Shown here one piece after another: positions 8,747-17,822 of a stretch of 64,000 nucleotides of DNA. The stretch lies in contig JBMHDH010000026.1 in assembly GCA_049889495.1 (NCBI GenBank), positions 1 to 64,000 of the forward strand, given 5' to 3'. Position numbers and translations under genes: made by a program. Under the pieces are notes generated by a model, which did not search any database, was not told where the DNA came from, and worked only from the letters and a program-made list of their open reading frames with translations. The DNA is from UBA685 sp049889495 (GTDB taxonomy: Bacteria > Pseudomonadota > Alphaproteobacteria > Puniceispirillales > Puniceispirillaceae). Position 1 is the first letter of the stretch; every line of letters begins with the position of its first letter.

Positions 8747-10150
8747 TTAAATATGAATGGCGCGTTTATCCACAGCCAAGGCCGCTTCTTTCACCGCTTC
8801 ATTTAACGTCGGATGACCGTGACAGGTTCTGGCAATGTCCTCAGATGATGCCCCAAATGCCATTGCCGTAGCGCATTCATGAATCAAAGTGCCAGCTTCA
8901 TGGCCAATGATATGCACACCCAAAACTTTGTCTGTCTTGGCACAAGCCAACATTTTCACAAACCCTTGTGTATGGCCTGTGGCTTTGGCACGGCTATTGG
9001 CAAGAAAGGGGAAATTCCCTTTATTATAAGCAATGCCAGCGTCTTTTAACGCATCCTCTGTCATGCCAAGCGTGGCCACTTCAGGGCTGGTATAAACAAT
9101 CCCTGGCACATGATCATAATCCACATGCCCTGCCATGCCAGCCATGATTTCCACAGCCGCAACACCATCTTCTTCTGCTTTATGCGCCAGCATCGGTCCT
9201 GCGATAACATCACCAATGGCAAAAATGCCTTCGATAGATGTTTCAAAATCTTCATCAACGATGATTTGACCACGATCTGATAAAGCCACACCAAGATCAT
9301 CAAGACCAAGTTGTTCGGTGGCAGCTTTGCGACCAACAGATACCAAAGCCACATCACATGCGATGGTGCGTTCATTTGACCCATCCGCATCTGTCACTGT
9401 TAAGCTGACACCTGATTTTGTGGTTTTGGCAGATTTCACAGCGGTTGATAGCTGGAAGCTTAAGCCTTGTTTTTCCATGATGGATTTAAATTTGCTTGCG
9501 ACTTCGCTGTCCATGCCTGGCAAGATGCGCGGCAGATATTCTACCACTTCAACCTCTGCACCAAGACGTGACCAAACACATCCCATTTCAAGACCAATAT
9601 AGCCTGCGCCAATCACAACCATCTTTTTTGGCACTTTACCCAAAGTCAGCGCGCCTGTTGATGAAACGATCTTTTCTTCGTCAATAGTGACATTTGGCAA
9701 GCTGGTTGGCACAGACCCAGAGGCGATCAAAATGCGTTCTGCCTGATAGACCCCTTTATCTTTGCCATCTGTCACAGTGACTTCGCCTTGCTTTGTGATT
9801 GTGGCAGTGCCTGTCAGGCGTGTGACTTTATTTTTGGCAAATAGCATATCAATGCCACCTGTCAATGATGATACGATCTTATCCTTGGCGGCCATCATGG
9901 CTGGCAGATCAAGGCTAAGCTTGCCAAATGAAATGCCGACATCATCTAGATGACCTGAGGCGGCTTCTGCATATTTTTCTGATGTGTTCAGCAAGGCTTT
10001 TGACGGAATACAACCGACATTCAAACATGTGCCGCCCAATGTTTCGCGTTTATCCACACAAGCCACTTTCATGCCAAGCTGAGAGGCACGAATCGCCGCG
10101 ACATAGCCACCTGGCCCTGCGCCAATGACAATTAAGTCAAATGAAGACAT
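8747..10150 (-). CDS. lpdA: Dihydrolipoyl dehydrogenase (E3)
   Basis: This FAD enzyme reoxidises dihydrolipoamide of the 2-oxoglutarate dehydrogenase complex (and possibly other lipoyl complexes) with NAD+. The protein has 467 aa. It has the N-terminal FAD motif GAGPGGYVAA, the redox disulfide in GGTCLNVGCIPSK (Cys42/Cys47), the NAD motif GAGYIGLEMG, and a C-terminal HGHPTLNEA segment with the active-site His. It follows sucB by 3 nt, which supports assignment to the OGDH complex. Its 3' end converges with xerC, 13 nt apart. Confidence 0.97.
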   Translation of the reverse strand: MSSFDLIVIGAGPGGYVAAIRASQLGMKVACVDKRETLGGTCLNVGCIPSKALLNTSEKYAEAASGHLDDVGISFGKLSLDLPAMMAAKDKIVSSLTGGIDMLFAKNKVTRLTGTATITKQGEVTVTDGKDKGVYQAERILIASGSVPTSLPNVTIDEEKIVSSTGALTLGKVPKKMVVIGAGYIGLEMGCVWSRLGAEVEVVEYLPRILPGMDSEVASKFKSIMEKQGLSFQLSTAVKSAKTTKSGVSLTVTDADGSNERTIACDVALVSVGRKAATEQLGLDDLGVALSDRGQIIVDEDFETSIEGIFAIGDVIAGPMLAHKAEEDGVAAVEIMAGMAGHVDYDHVPGIVYTSPEVATLGMTEDALKDAGIAYNKGNFPFLANSRAKATGHTQGFVKMLACAKTDKVLGVHIIGHEAGTLIHECATAMAFGASSEDIARTCHGHPTLNEAVKEAALAVDKRAIHI

Positions 10151-10153
10151 GAC

Positions 10154-11419
10154 TTATACTCCTAGCAATAGACGACGTGGGTCTTCGATAGATTCCTTGA
10201 TCCGCACCAAGAAGGACACAGCTTCGCGGCCATCAATAATACGGTGATCATAGGATAAGGCCAGATACATCATTGGGCGAATTTCCACCTTGTCACCAAT
10301 CGCAACAGGGCGCTTTTGAATCTTATGCATGCCCAAAATACCAGATTGTGGTGGGTTCAAAATCGGCGTTGACATCAAAGAGCCATAGACACCGCCATTT
10401 GAAATCGTAAAGGTGCCATTCATCATATCAGATGGGGATAATTTGCCATCTCTGGCACGCATCCCATAATCGGCCACTGTCTTTTCAATATCTGATAGGC
10501 TCATATCCTGTGCGTCTTTTAACACAGGCACGACAAGGCCTTGTGGTGTGCCAACTGCAACACCGATATTATAAAAATTCTTATAGACGATATCATCACC
10601 ATGAATTTCGGCATTCACTGCTGGATATTCTTTTAATGCGGTGATGGCGGCTTTGACGAACAGCCCCATAAAGCCCAAACGTGCGCCATGATTTTTTTCA
10701 AAATCTTCTTTATATTCAGCGCGCAATTTCATCAATTCTGTCATATCAACCTCGTTAAAGGTTGTTAGCATAGCCGCATTATTCTGGGCTTCTTTCAGAC
10801 GCTGGGCAATCATGCGGCGCAAGCGTGACATTGGCACACGCTCTTCTCTGGCATCATCTTTGCGCGGGGCAACAGGTGCAGAGACAGGTGCCGCCGCTGG
10901 TGCCGCTTTGCCTATGCCATTGGCGATGGCATTTTGGACATCTGATTTGGTTAATCTGCCATCTTTGCCTGTTGCGGGGATCGCGGCTGGGTTCAGGTTA
11001 TTTTCTGTGATCAGACGACGCACTGCTGGTGATAAGGTCTGGTCCGCATTGGCAGCCGCAAGAGCAGGTGCCGCTGTTGGTGCTGGTGTAGCAGCAGGTG
11101 CTGGTGTAGCAGCAGGGGCTGGCGGTGACGCATCTGCCTTTGGGGCAACTGTTTTAGGAGCCGCATCTTTGGCAGGTGCCGAGCCCTCTGCCATTGTCGC
11201 AAGCAGAGCGCCCACTTCAACAGTATCACCTTCTTTTGCCACAATATCAGATAAGGTCCCATTCACAGGTGCTGGCACCTCCAACGTCACCTTGTCTGTT
11301 TCCAATTCAACCACAGGTTCATCTGCGGCGACGGCATCGCCTGCTTTTTTCATCCAGCGGGCAATGGTTGCTTCAACAACAGATTCTCCCAAAGCTGGTA
11401 CTGTGATTTCAATTGCCAT
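10154..11419 (-). CDS. sucB: 2-oxoglutarate dehydrogenase E2, dihydrolipoyl succinyltransferase
   Basis: This is the E2 core of the 2-oxoglutarate dehydrogenase complex, which passes the succinyl group to CoA. The 421-aa protein has one lipoyl domain (lipoyl Lys43 in ETDKVTLEV), an Ala/Pro-rich flexible linker, an E3-binding domain (about 128-165, SPAVRRLITENNLNP), and the catalytic domain ending with the DHRIIDGREAV active-site motif. The linker DNA contains an 18-bp near-tandem repeat (about 11070-11110) that gives repeated APAAT units. It lies between sucA and lpdA. Confidence 0.97.
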   Translation of the reverse strand: MAIEITVPALGESVVEATIARWMKKAGDAVAADEPVVELETDKVTLEVPAPVNGTLSDIVAKEGDTVEVGALLATMAEGSAPAKDAAPKTVAPKADASPPAPAATPAPAATPAPTAAPALAAANADQTLSPAVRRLITENNLNPAAIPATGKDGRLTKSDVQNAIANGIGKAAPAAAPVSAPVAPRKDDAREERVPMSRLRRMIAQRLKEAQNNAAMLTTFNEVDMTELMKLRAEYKEDFEKNHGARLGFMGLFVKAAITALKEYPAVNAEIHGDDIVYKNFYNIGVAVGTPQGLVVPVLKDAQDMSLSDIEKTVADYGMRARDGKLSPSDMMNGTFTISNGGVYGSLMSTPILNPPQSGILGMHKIQKRPVAIGDKVEIRPMMYLALSYDHRIIDGREAVSFLVRIKESIEDPRRLLLGV

Positions 11420-11464
11420 GACTTTTTCCCTTCCTAAGCCCGATCTTTGAATTCTTTACACAAA

Positions 11465-14323
11465 TCACTTGGCCAAAGCGCCAGTTAACGCTTGATCAAC
11501 CAATTGTGTTTGTTCTTTGTTATGACGTGATGCTGATCCTGTTGCAGGAGATGCAGCGGCATCACGTCCAGCATAATATGGTCGGCTGGCCTTCATTTTT
11601 GCAAAAGCCATAGATTGTTCGATATCATCGCGCACAAAATGCCATGCGCCCATATTTTTAGGCTCTTCTTGACACCACACCACTTCGACATTTGGCGTTT
11701 TGGAAAATATTCTGCCAAGCGTTTTCACAGCAAATGGATAAAGCTGTTCAACGCGAATAATCTTAACATTTTTTAAGCCTGCATCACGTCGTTTGGCTTC
11801 GATATCATAATAGACTTTGCCAGAACATAGCACGATGCGTTTCACATCTTTGTCTTTGATGCTGGTATCTGCGTCATCCAAAATACGGTGAAACGAGGTA
11901 CCAGGCCCGAGATCTGCTAGATCAGAAATACATGATTTATGACGCAACAGAGATTTTGGCGTCATGATAATCAATGGCTTTCTGAAATCACGATTAAGCT
12001 GACGACGCAAAACATGGAAATAATTGGCAGGCGTTGAACAATTGACCACCTGCATATTATCTTCAGCACAAAGTTGCAAATAACGCTCAAGACGGGCAGA
12101 AGAATGTTCTGGGCCTTGGCCTTCATAACCATGTGGCAATAGCAGCACCAAACCGTTCATGCGCAGCCATTTTGCTTCACCTGATGAAATAAATTGATCG
12201 ACAACCACCTGTGCGCCATTGGCAAAATCACCAAATTGGGCCTCCCACATCACAAGGGCATTTGGTTCTGCTTGCGCAAAGCCATATTCAAACCCCATCA
12301 CAGATGCTTCTGATAAAGGAGAATCAATCACCTCAAAAGTGGCTTGATCATCTGAGAGATGCATCAAAGGTGTATGGCGCGCTTCTGAATTTTGATCAAT
12401 AAAGACCGCATGACGCTGGCTGAAAGTGCCACGGCATGAATCTTGGCCAGATAGGCGAACAGGATTGCCATCCAGCAAAGTCGATCCAAAGGCCAAATGT
12501 TCTGCGGTGGCCCAATCAAGGCCTGTGCCATTTTTAATCGCTTTGGCACGCCCATCAAGAACACGTTGCAATTTGCTGTGGATGGTCATGCCCTCTGGCA
12601 CTTTTGTCATCACTTTACCAATGGCACGCAGGCGATCTAAATCAACGGCAGTTTCCCCGCGCCTGTCTTCGCCACTTGCCACTTGCAGACCCGACCAAGA
12701 CCCTTCAAGCCAATCAGCCTTATTTGGCTTGTAAGTTGCGCCAATTTCAAATTCTGATTCCAAATGCGCATTATGATTATCAATGATGGATTGCGCTTCA
12801 TCTGCTGTCAGCACCCCTTCTTTGACAAGGCGATTACCATAAATTTCTCTGGTCGAAGGCTGTTTGGCAATTTGTTTATACATTTGCGGCTGTGTGAAAG
12901 ACGGCTCATCACCTTCATTATGGCCAAAGCGGCGATAACAAAAGATATCCAACACCACATCAACACCAAAATTCTGGCGGAATTCGGTTGCAATGCGTGC
13001 AGCGTGAACCACAGCTTCGGCATCATCACCGTTCACATGCAAAATCGGTGCCATTACCATTTTTGCAACATCTGTTGGATAAGGGGATGAACGCGAATAA
13101 TGCGGGCTTGTGGTAAAGCCAACTTGGTTATTCACAATGATATGAATGGTGCCACCTGTGCGATAGCCACGCAATGCAGAAAAAGCAAAGGTTTCAGCGA
13201 CAACACCTTGACCAGCAAAAGCGGCATCACCATGCAATAGAACGCCTAACACCTCACGTCTATCTGTGTCATTGCGCTGTTCTTGCTTGGCGCGCACCCG
13301 CCCTGTCACAACAGGATCCACAATCTCAAGATGAGAGGGGTTCGGTGCCAATGATAAATGAATTTCATTCTCATCAAAGCTTCTGTCTGAAGATGCGCCC
13401 ATATGATATTTCACATCACCAGAGCCGCCTGCTTCTTCTGGATTGGCAAGATTGCCCAAAAATTCAGATGTGATCGCACGGAATGGCTTGCTCATCACAT
13501 TATTCAGCACATTCAAACGGCCGCGGTGCGCCATACCGACCACCACTTCTTTTAACCCCATCTGGCCGCCTCTTTTAAGGATTTGTTCCAAAGCAGGGAT
13601 GACCGCTTCACCACCATCAAGGCCAAAGCGTTTGGTGCCGATATATTTTTTATGCAAAAACCGTTCAAAATTTTCGGCATGGACCAATTTTTCGAAAATC
13701 GCGACCTTGCCTCTTGTGGTAAATTCCGTGCGGTTATGGATGGCTTCCATACGTTCTTGAATCCACGCTTTTTGCGCAGGATCCTGAATATGCATAAATT
13801 CAACACCAATGGTCGAACAATAGGTCGCACGTAAAATATCCAAAATTTCATTTAAGGTCGCAATTTCATGGCCTAGCACGAAATTTATGAAAATAGGGCG
13901 GTCATAATCAGCCTCGCCAAACCCATAAGTCGCAGGATCTAATTCAGGGTGAATTTCTTTTTCCTGAAGACCCAGCGGATCAAGATCAGCCAATAGATGG
14001 CCTCTGATACGATAAGCGCGAATCAACATAATCGCACGAAGCGAATCAAGTGTCGCAGAACGAACATCACCTGCCAATAAGTCACGATTGCCTGCAATGC
14101 CTTTGGCAACCGCTTTGATTGAGGCATCCACATCATGTGCGCCAATGACTTGAGAGGCTTGCTTGCCCCAGCTTGGCCGCGCTTCAATTTCATCGGCCAT
14201 GCTACCAATCGTGGCAAAATAGTCAGCCCATTGCGGGTCAACCGCACCAGGGTTTTCAGACCATGCTTTATGCATTTCTGCCAAAAATGTGGCGTTAGCA
14301 CCTGAGAGAACTGTGCTGTCCAT
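11465..14323 (-). CDS. sucA: 2-oxoglutarate dehydrogenase E1
   Basis: This is the thiamine-diphosphate-dependent E1 that decarboxylates 2-oxoglutarate in the TCA cycle. From ATG 14323 the protein has 952 aa, close to the usual length. It has the N-terminal helix that binds E2/E3 (FLAEMHKAWSENPGAVDPQW), the ThDP region with GDAAFAGQG, and the C-terminal transketolase-like domains. An upstream in-frame GTG at 14344 would add 7 residues; it lacks a ribosome-binding site, while GGGAA precedes the ATG. It lies downstream of sucD and upstream of sucB. Confidence 0.96.
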   Translation of the reverse strand: MDSTVLSGANATFLAEMHKAWSENPGAVDPQWADYFATIGSMADEIEARPSWGKQASQVIGAHDVDASIKAVAKGIAGNRDLLAGDVRSATLDSLRAIMLIRAYRIRGHLLADLDPLGLQEKEIHPELDPATYGFGEADYDRPIFINFVLGHEIATLNEILDILRATYCSTIGVEFMHIQDPAQKAWIQERMEAIHNRTEFTTRGKVAIFEKLVHAENFERFLHKKYIGTKRFGLDGGEAVIPALEQILKRGGQMGLKEVVVGMAHRGRLNVLNNVMSKPFRAITSEFLGNLANPEEAGGSGDVKYHMGASSDRSFDENEIHLSLAPNPSHLEIVDPVVTGRVRAKQEQRNDTDRREVLGVLLHGDAAFAGQGVVAETFAFSALRGYRTGGTIHIIVNNQVGFTTSPHYSRSSPYPTDVAKMVMAPILHVNGDDAEAVVHAARIATEFRQNFGVDVVLDIFCYRRFGHNEGDEPSFTQPQMYKQIAKQPSTREIYGNRLVKEGVLTADEAQSIIDNHNAHLESEFEIGATYKPNKADWLEGSWSGLQVASGEDRRGETAVDLDRLRAIGKVMTKVPEGMTIHSKLQRVLDGRAKAIKNGTGLDWATAEHLAFGSTLLDGNPVRLSGQDSCRGTFSQRHAVFIDQNSEARHTPLMHLSDDQATFEVIDSPLSEASVMGFEYGFAQAEPNALVMWEAQFGDFANGAQVVVDQFISSGEAKWLRMNGLVLLLPHGYEGQGPEHSSARLERYLQLCAEDNMQVVNCSTPANYFHVLRRQLNRDFRKPLIIMTPKSLLRHKSCISDLADLGPGTSFHRILDDADTSIKDKDVKRIVLCSGKVYYDIEAKRRDAGLKNVKIIRVEQLYPFAVKTLGRIFSKTPNVEVVWCQEEPKNMGAWHFVRDDIEQSMAFAKMKASRPYYAGRDAAASPATGSASRHNKEQTQLVDQALTGALAK

Positions 14324-14378
14324 TTGCAATTTTCCCGCTGTCACTAAATTATTGTCAGTTATTCGAATTATTGCGTTA

Positions 14379-14409
14379 ATGAAAGCCTAGCTGATCACCA
14401 AGCTTTCAT
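14379..14409 (-). repeat. Inverted repeat between sucD and sucA
   Basis: The 8-bp arms ATGAAAGC (14379-14386) and GCTTTCAT (14402-14409) are perfectly complementary with a 15-nt loop. No T-run follows on either strand, so a rho-independent terminator is unlikely. In the suc mRNA it would form a hairpin in the sucD-sucA gap and could tune relative stability or translation of the two parts (inference). Confidence 0.4.
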
Positions 14410-14432
14410 CAATTTATCTTGTTTATTCTTCT

Positions 14433-15317
14433 TTATGATAAAAAACCTGCAATTGCCTTTTGAATCGCATTGCCAAGATCAGCTGGTGATTTTGCCATCA
14501 CAAAGCCAGCTTGGCTCATCGCTTCAATTTTATCTGATGCCGCACCAGAGCCGCCAGCCACAATCGCACCAGCATGACCCATGCGTCTGCCTGGAGGTGC
14601 TGTTTGACCAGCGATGAAACCAGCAATTGGCTTTTTGTTCGGATGCGCGGCGTAATAAGCAGCAGCTTCTTCTTCGGCAGATCCGCCGATTTCGCCAATC
14701 ATCACAATGGCTTCGGTTTGATCATCATTTAAAAACAGATCTAAACAATCAATAAAATTGGTGCCATTAACAGGGTCACCGCCAATACCAATACAGGTTG
14801 ACTGACCAAGGCCAGCGGCTGTTGTTTGCGCCACCGCTTCATAAGTCAATGTGCCAGAACGTGACACAATACCGATTTTACCTGGCTGATGAATATGGCC
14901 TGGCATAATGCCAATTTTGCATTCACCAGGTGTGATAATGCCTGGGCAATTTGGCCCGATTAGACGGCTATTGCTGCCTTGCAAGGCACGCTTTACGGCC
15001 ACCATATCCATCACAGGAATACCTTCGGTGATGCATACGATCAATTCAACGCCAGCTGAGATTGCTTCAAGAATCGAATCAGCTGCAAATGGCGGTGGCA
15101 CGTAAATCACAGAGGCATTTGCTTGTGTTTCTGCCACAGCCTCAGCCACCGTGTTAAACACAGGCAAGCCCAAATGTGTTTGACCACCTTTGCCAGGTGT
15201 CACACCACCCACCATATTTGTGCCATAGGCAATGGCTTGTTCTGAATGGAAGGTGCCTTGTGCGCCTGTAAAGCCCTGACAGATCACTTTTGTGTCTTTA
15301 TTTACCAATACTGACAT
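14433..15317 (-). CDS. sucD: Succinyl-CoA synthetase subunit alpha
   Basis: SucD with SucC makes succinate and a nucleoside triphosphate from succinyl-CoA in the TCA cycle. The 294-aa protein has the CoA-binding Rossmann domain (QGFTGAQGTFHSEQAI) and the phosphorylated active-site histidine, His248, in MGHAGAIVAGG. GPNCPGIITPGECKIGIMPG is the family signature. It begins 5 nt after the sucC stop and is clearly co-transcribed with it. Confidence 0.97.
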   Translation of the reverse strand: MSVLVNKDTKVICQGFTGAQGTFHSEQAIAYGTNMVGGVTPGKGGQTHLGLPVFNTVAEAVAETQANASVIYVPPPFAADSILEAISAGVELIVCITEGIPVMDMVAVKRALQGSNSRLIGPNCPGIITPGECKIGIMPGHIHQPGKIGIVSRSGTLTYEAVAQTTAAGLGQSTCIGIGGDPVNGTNFIDCLDLFLNDDQTEAIVMIGEIGGSAEEEAAAYYAAHPNKKPIAGFIAGQTAPPGRRMGHAGAIVAGGSGAASDKIEAMSQAGFVMAKSPADLGNAIQKAIAGFLS

Positions 15318-15322
15318 TGCCC

Positions 15323-16489
15323 TTACGCCCCCTTCACAGCAGCCACAATTTTTTGTGCTGCATCTGCCAAATTATCTGCTGGAATAATTGCCAAGCCTGA
15401 TTCGGCCATAATCTTTTTGCCATCTTCAACATTGGTACCTTCAAGACGCACAACCAGCGGCTTTGTCAGGCCCAAATCGCGTGCGGCATTAACCACCCCA
15501 TCTGCAATGATATCGCAGCGCATAATGCCGCCAAAGATATTCACCAAAATGCCTTTTACATTGTCATCTGACAAAATGATTTTAAATGCTTCTGTTACCT
15601 TTTCGCGTGTCGCACTCCCCCCAACATCAAGGAAGTTGGCTGGCTCGCCGCCTTCTAGTTTGATGATGTCCATGGTTGCCATCGCAAGACCAGCGCCATT
15701 GACCATACAGCCAATATCGCCATCCAATTTGATATAGTTCAGATCAAATTCAGAGGCGCGCACTTCCGCAGGATCTTCTTCTGAAAAATCACGCAATTCC
15801 ATGATATCTGGGTGACGATAAAGCGCATTATCATCAAAACCAATTTTGGCATCCAATGCCATCAAATCACCACTTCCTGTAACAACAAGCGGGTTAATTT
15901 CAATCATGGCTGCGTCTTTTTCACAAAAGGCACGGAAAATACCGCGTAAAAAGCTTGTTGCTTTCTTGGCTGTTGCGCCCTCTAGACCCAATTCATTGGC
16001 AATGCGGCGCACATGATGCGGCATCATACCCGTTGCAGGATCAATCGATAAGGTTAGAATTTTTTCTGGCGTGGCGGCTGCCACTTCTTCGATATCCATG
16101 CCGCCTTCGGTCGAGGCAATCACCGTGACTTGTGATGAGGTACGATCCACCAACAAAGACAAATATAATTCACGGGCAATATCACAGCCTTCTTCGATGT
16201 AAAGACGCTGCACTTCTTTGCCAGCTGGGCCTGTTTGATGTGTCACCAAAGTCATGCCAAGCATACGTTCTGCTTCGGCACGCACTTCTTCGATTGATTT
16301 AACAACTTTAACACCGCCTGCTTTGCCTCTACCGCCAGCGTGGATTTGGGCTTTTACAACTGTCACAGGGCCATTTAATTGCTCAGCAGCCGCCACAGCA
16401 TCTTCAACAGAAAAAGCGGCAATGCCTCTGGCAACAGACACACCATAGTCAGCCAATAACGCTTTGGCCTGATGTTCATGGATATTCAT
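15323..16489 (-). CDS. sucC: Succinyl-CoA synthetase subunit beta
   Basis: This is the beta subunit of succinyl-CoA synthetase, with an ATP-grasp fold that binds the nucleotide. The protein has 388 aa, the normal length. It starts MNIHEHQAKALLADYGV and includes KAQIHAGGRGKAGGVK, the nucleotide-binding glycine-rich segment, and the C-terminal VNIFGGIMRCDIIADG loop. It is the first gene of sucCDAB-lpd; a terminator behind mdh separates it from the gene upstream, so a promoter is expected in 16490-16587. Confidence 0.97.
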   Translation of the reverse strand: MNIHEHQAKALLADYGVSVARGIAAFSVEDAVAAAEQLNGPVTVVKAQIHAGGRGKAGGVKVVKSIEEVRAEAERMLGMTLVTHQTGPAGKEVQRLYIEEGCDIARELYLSLLVDRTSSQVTVIASTEGGMDIEEVAAATPEKILTLSIDPATGMMPHHVRRIANELGLEGATAKKATSFLRGIFRAFCEKDAAMIEINPLVVTGSGDLMALDAKIGFDDNALYRHPDIMELRDFSEEDPAEVRASEFDLNYIKLDGDIGCMVNGAGLAMATMDIIKLEGGEPANFLDVGGSATREKVTEAFKIILSDDNVKGILVNIFGGIMRCDIIADGVVNAARDLGLTKPLVVRLEGTNVEDGKKIMAESGLAIIPADNLADAAQKIVAAVKGA

Positions 16490-16587
16490 AATTTATTTCC
16501 TACTTTATCTCACAAAAACGATTATGATATTTGGGGCTTGATTTAAATTTGAACGTCTGCCTTTGGGGCAGTCGCAAAATTTAAGTC

Positions 16588-16617
16588 AAAAAAAACGGGC
16601 TCAAGAAGAGACCCGTT
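16588..16617 (-). terminator. Rho-independent terminator of mdh, overlapping its stop
   Basis: On the minus strand the stem AACGGG-(bulged T)-CTC / GAG-CCCGTT has a 5-nt loop and is followed by eight T residues. The mdh stop codon TGA lies inside the structure, so the last codons of mdh form the 5' arm. It should end transcripts between mdh and sucC. Confidence 0.8.
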
Positions 16618-17554
16618 CTGTAATTTCGTTCAATGTCTTTACCGCATTAACCGAATGATCAAACATGGCTTGTTCTTCATCATCCAATTCAATTTCAACA
16701 ATGCGTTCCACACCATTGCCACCAAGGACAACAGGGACACCAACATACATGCCATCAAGGCCATAGGCACCATCAACATAAGCGGCACATGGCAAGACAC
16801 GCTTTTTATCTTTCAAATAGGCTTCTGCCATTTCAATGGCTGATGAAGCTGGGGCATAAAAGGCAGATCCTGTTTTCAACAAACCGACGATTTCAGCACC
16901 GCCATCTCTGGTACGCTGAACGATCTGTGCGATCTTTTCTTCTGTTGACCAGCCCATCTTGATCAGATCTGGTACAGGAATACCAGCAACAGTGGAATAA
17001 CGAACCAATGGCACCATGGTGTCGCCATGACCGCCAAGCACAAAGGCTGTGACATCTTGAACAGACACATTAAATTCTTCGGCAAGGAACAAGCGGAAAC
17101 GCGCTGAATCCAAGACGCCAGCCATACCAACGATTTTATTTGTTGGCAATCCAGCGGCGCGCTGAAGCACACCCACCATCGCATCGAGCGGGTTTGTAAT
17201 ACAGATCACAAAAGCGTTCGGACAGTTATTTTTGATACCTTCACCAACCTGCTTCATCACTTTGGTGTTAATTTCAACCAAATCATCACGGCTCATGCCA
17301 GGCTTTCTTGCAACACCTGCTGTGACAATCACAACATCTGTATCTGCCAAGGCCGTATAATCATTGGCGCCAGATACAGCGGCGTTAAAGCCTTCAATTG
17401 GGCTGGCTTGCGCAATATCTAGCGCTTTGCCTTGTGGCACACCTTCAGCGATATCGAATAACACAATATCACCCATTTCTTTCAAGCCAGCGAGCAGGGC
17501 GAGCGTGCCGCCAATGTTACCAGAACCAATCAATGCAATTTTATTTCGTGCCAT
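16601..17554 (-). CDS. mdh: Malate dehydrogenase
   Basis: This NAD-dependent enzyme oxidises malate to oxaloacetate. The 317-aa protein is of the LDH-like MDH type common in alphaproteobacteria. It has the Rossmann motif GSGNIGGTLA, the mobile loop VARKPGMSRDD with Arg83 and Arg89 (Arg at the discriminating position points to malate rather than lactate), and catalytic His176 in GGHGDTMVPL. It lies upstream of sucC in the usual order, but a strong terminator separates the two. Confidence 0.96.
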   Translation of the reverse strand: MARNKIALIGSGNIGGTLALLAGLKEMGDIVLFDIAEGVPQGKALDIAQASPIEGFNAAVSGANDYTALADTDVVIVTAGVARKPGMSRDDLVEINTKVMKQVGEGIKNNCPNAFVICITNPLDAMVGVLQRAAGLPTNKIVGMAGVLDSARFRLFLAEEFNVSVQDVTAFVLGGHGDTMVPLVRYSTVAGIPVPDLIKMGWSTEEKIAQIVQRTRDGGAEIVGLLKTGSAFYAPASSAIEMAEAYLKDKKRVLPCAAYVDGAYGLDGMYVGVPVVLGGNGVERIVEIELDDEEQAMFDHSVNAVKTLNEITERVSS

Positions 17555-17822
17555 AATGCCCCCTTGGGATTTATCAAAGGTAATAAGTGATAATAGGTTT
17601 ATAGGGCATGCGATAATCGCTGAAATATACCCCCCCGAAACGTGGCCTTTATTTACAAAATTTTTAGCCTAGAATCAAGAATATTTCGCTAGAATGTATT
17701 ATTTTCGACGGTTTTTTTCTTAATTTTATTATCGTCTTTCACATGATCTCACTATGATTTATCACGTCTTCTGGCTATCCGCTATAGAGGCATCAGCTGA
17801 ATAATTATCAGCCGAAAATTTA

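Noticed and set aside
10812..11450. A 212-aa open frame on the plus strand opposite sucB
   Set aside because: It is the antisense of the Ala/Pro-rich lipoyl/linker region, has low-complexity composition and no family features; sucB is certain.
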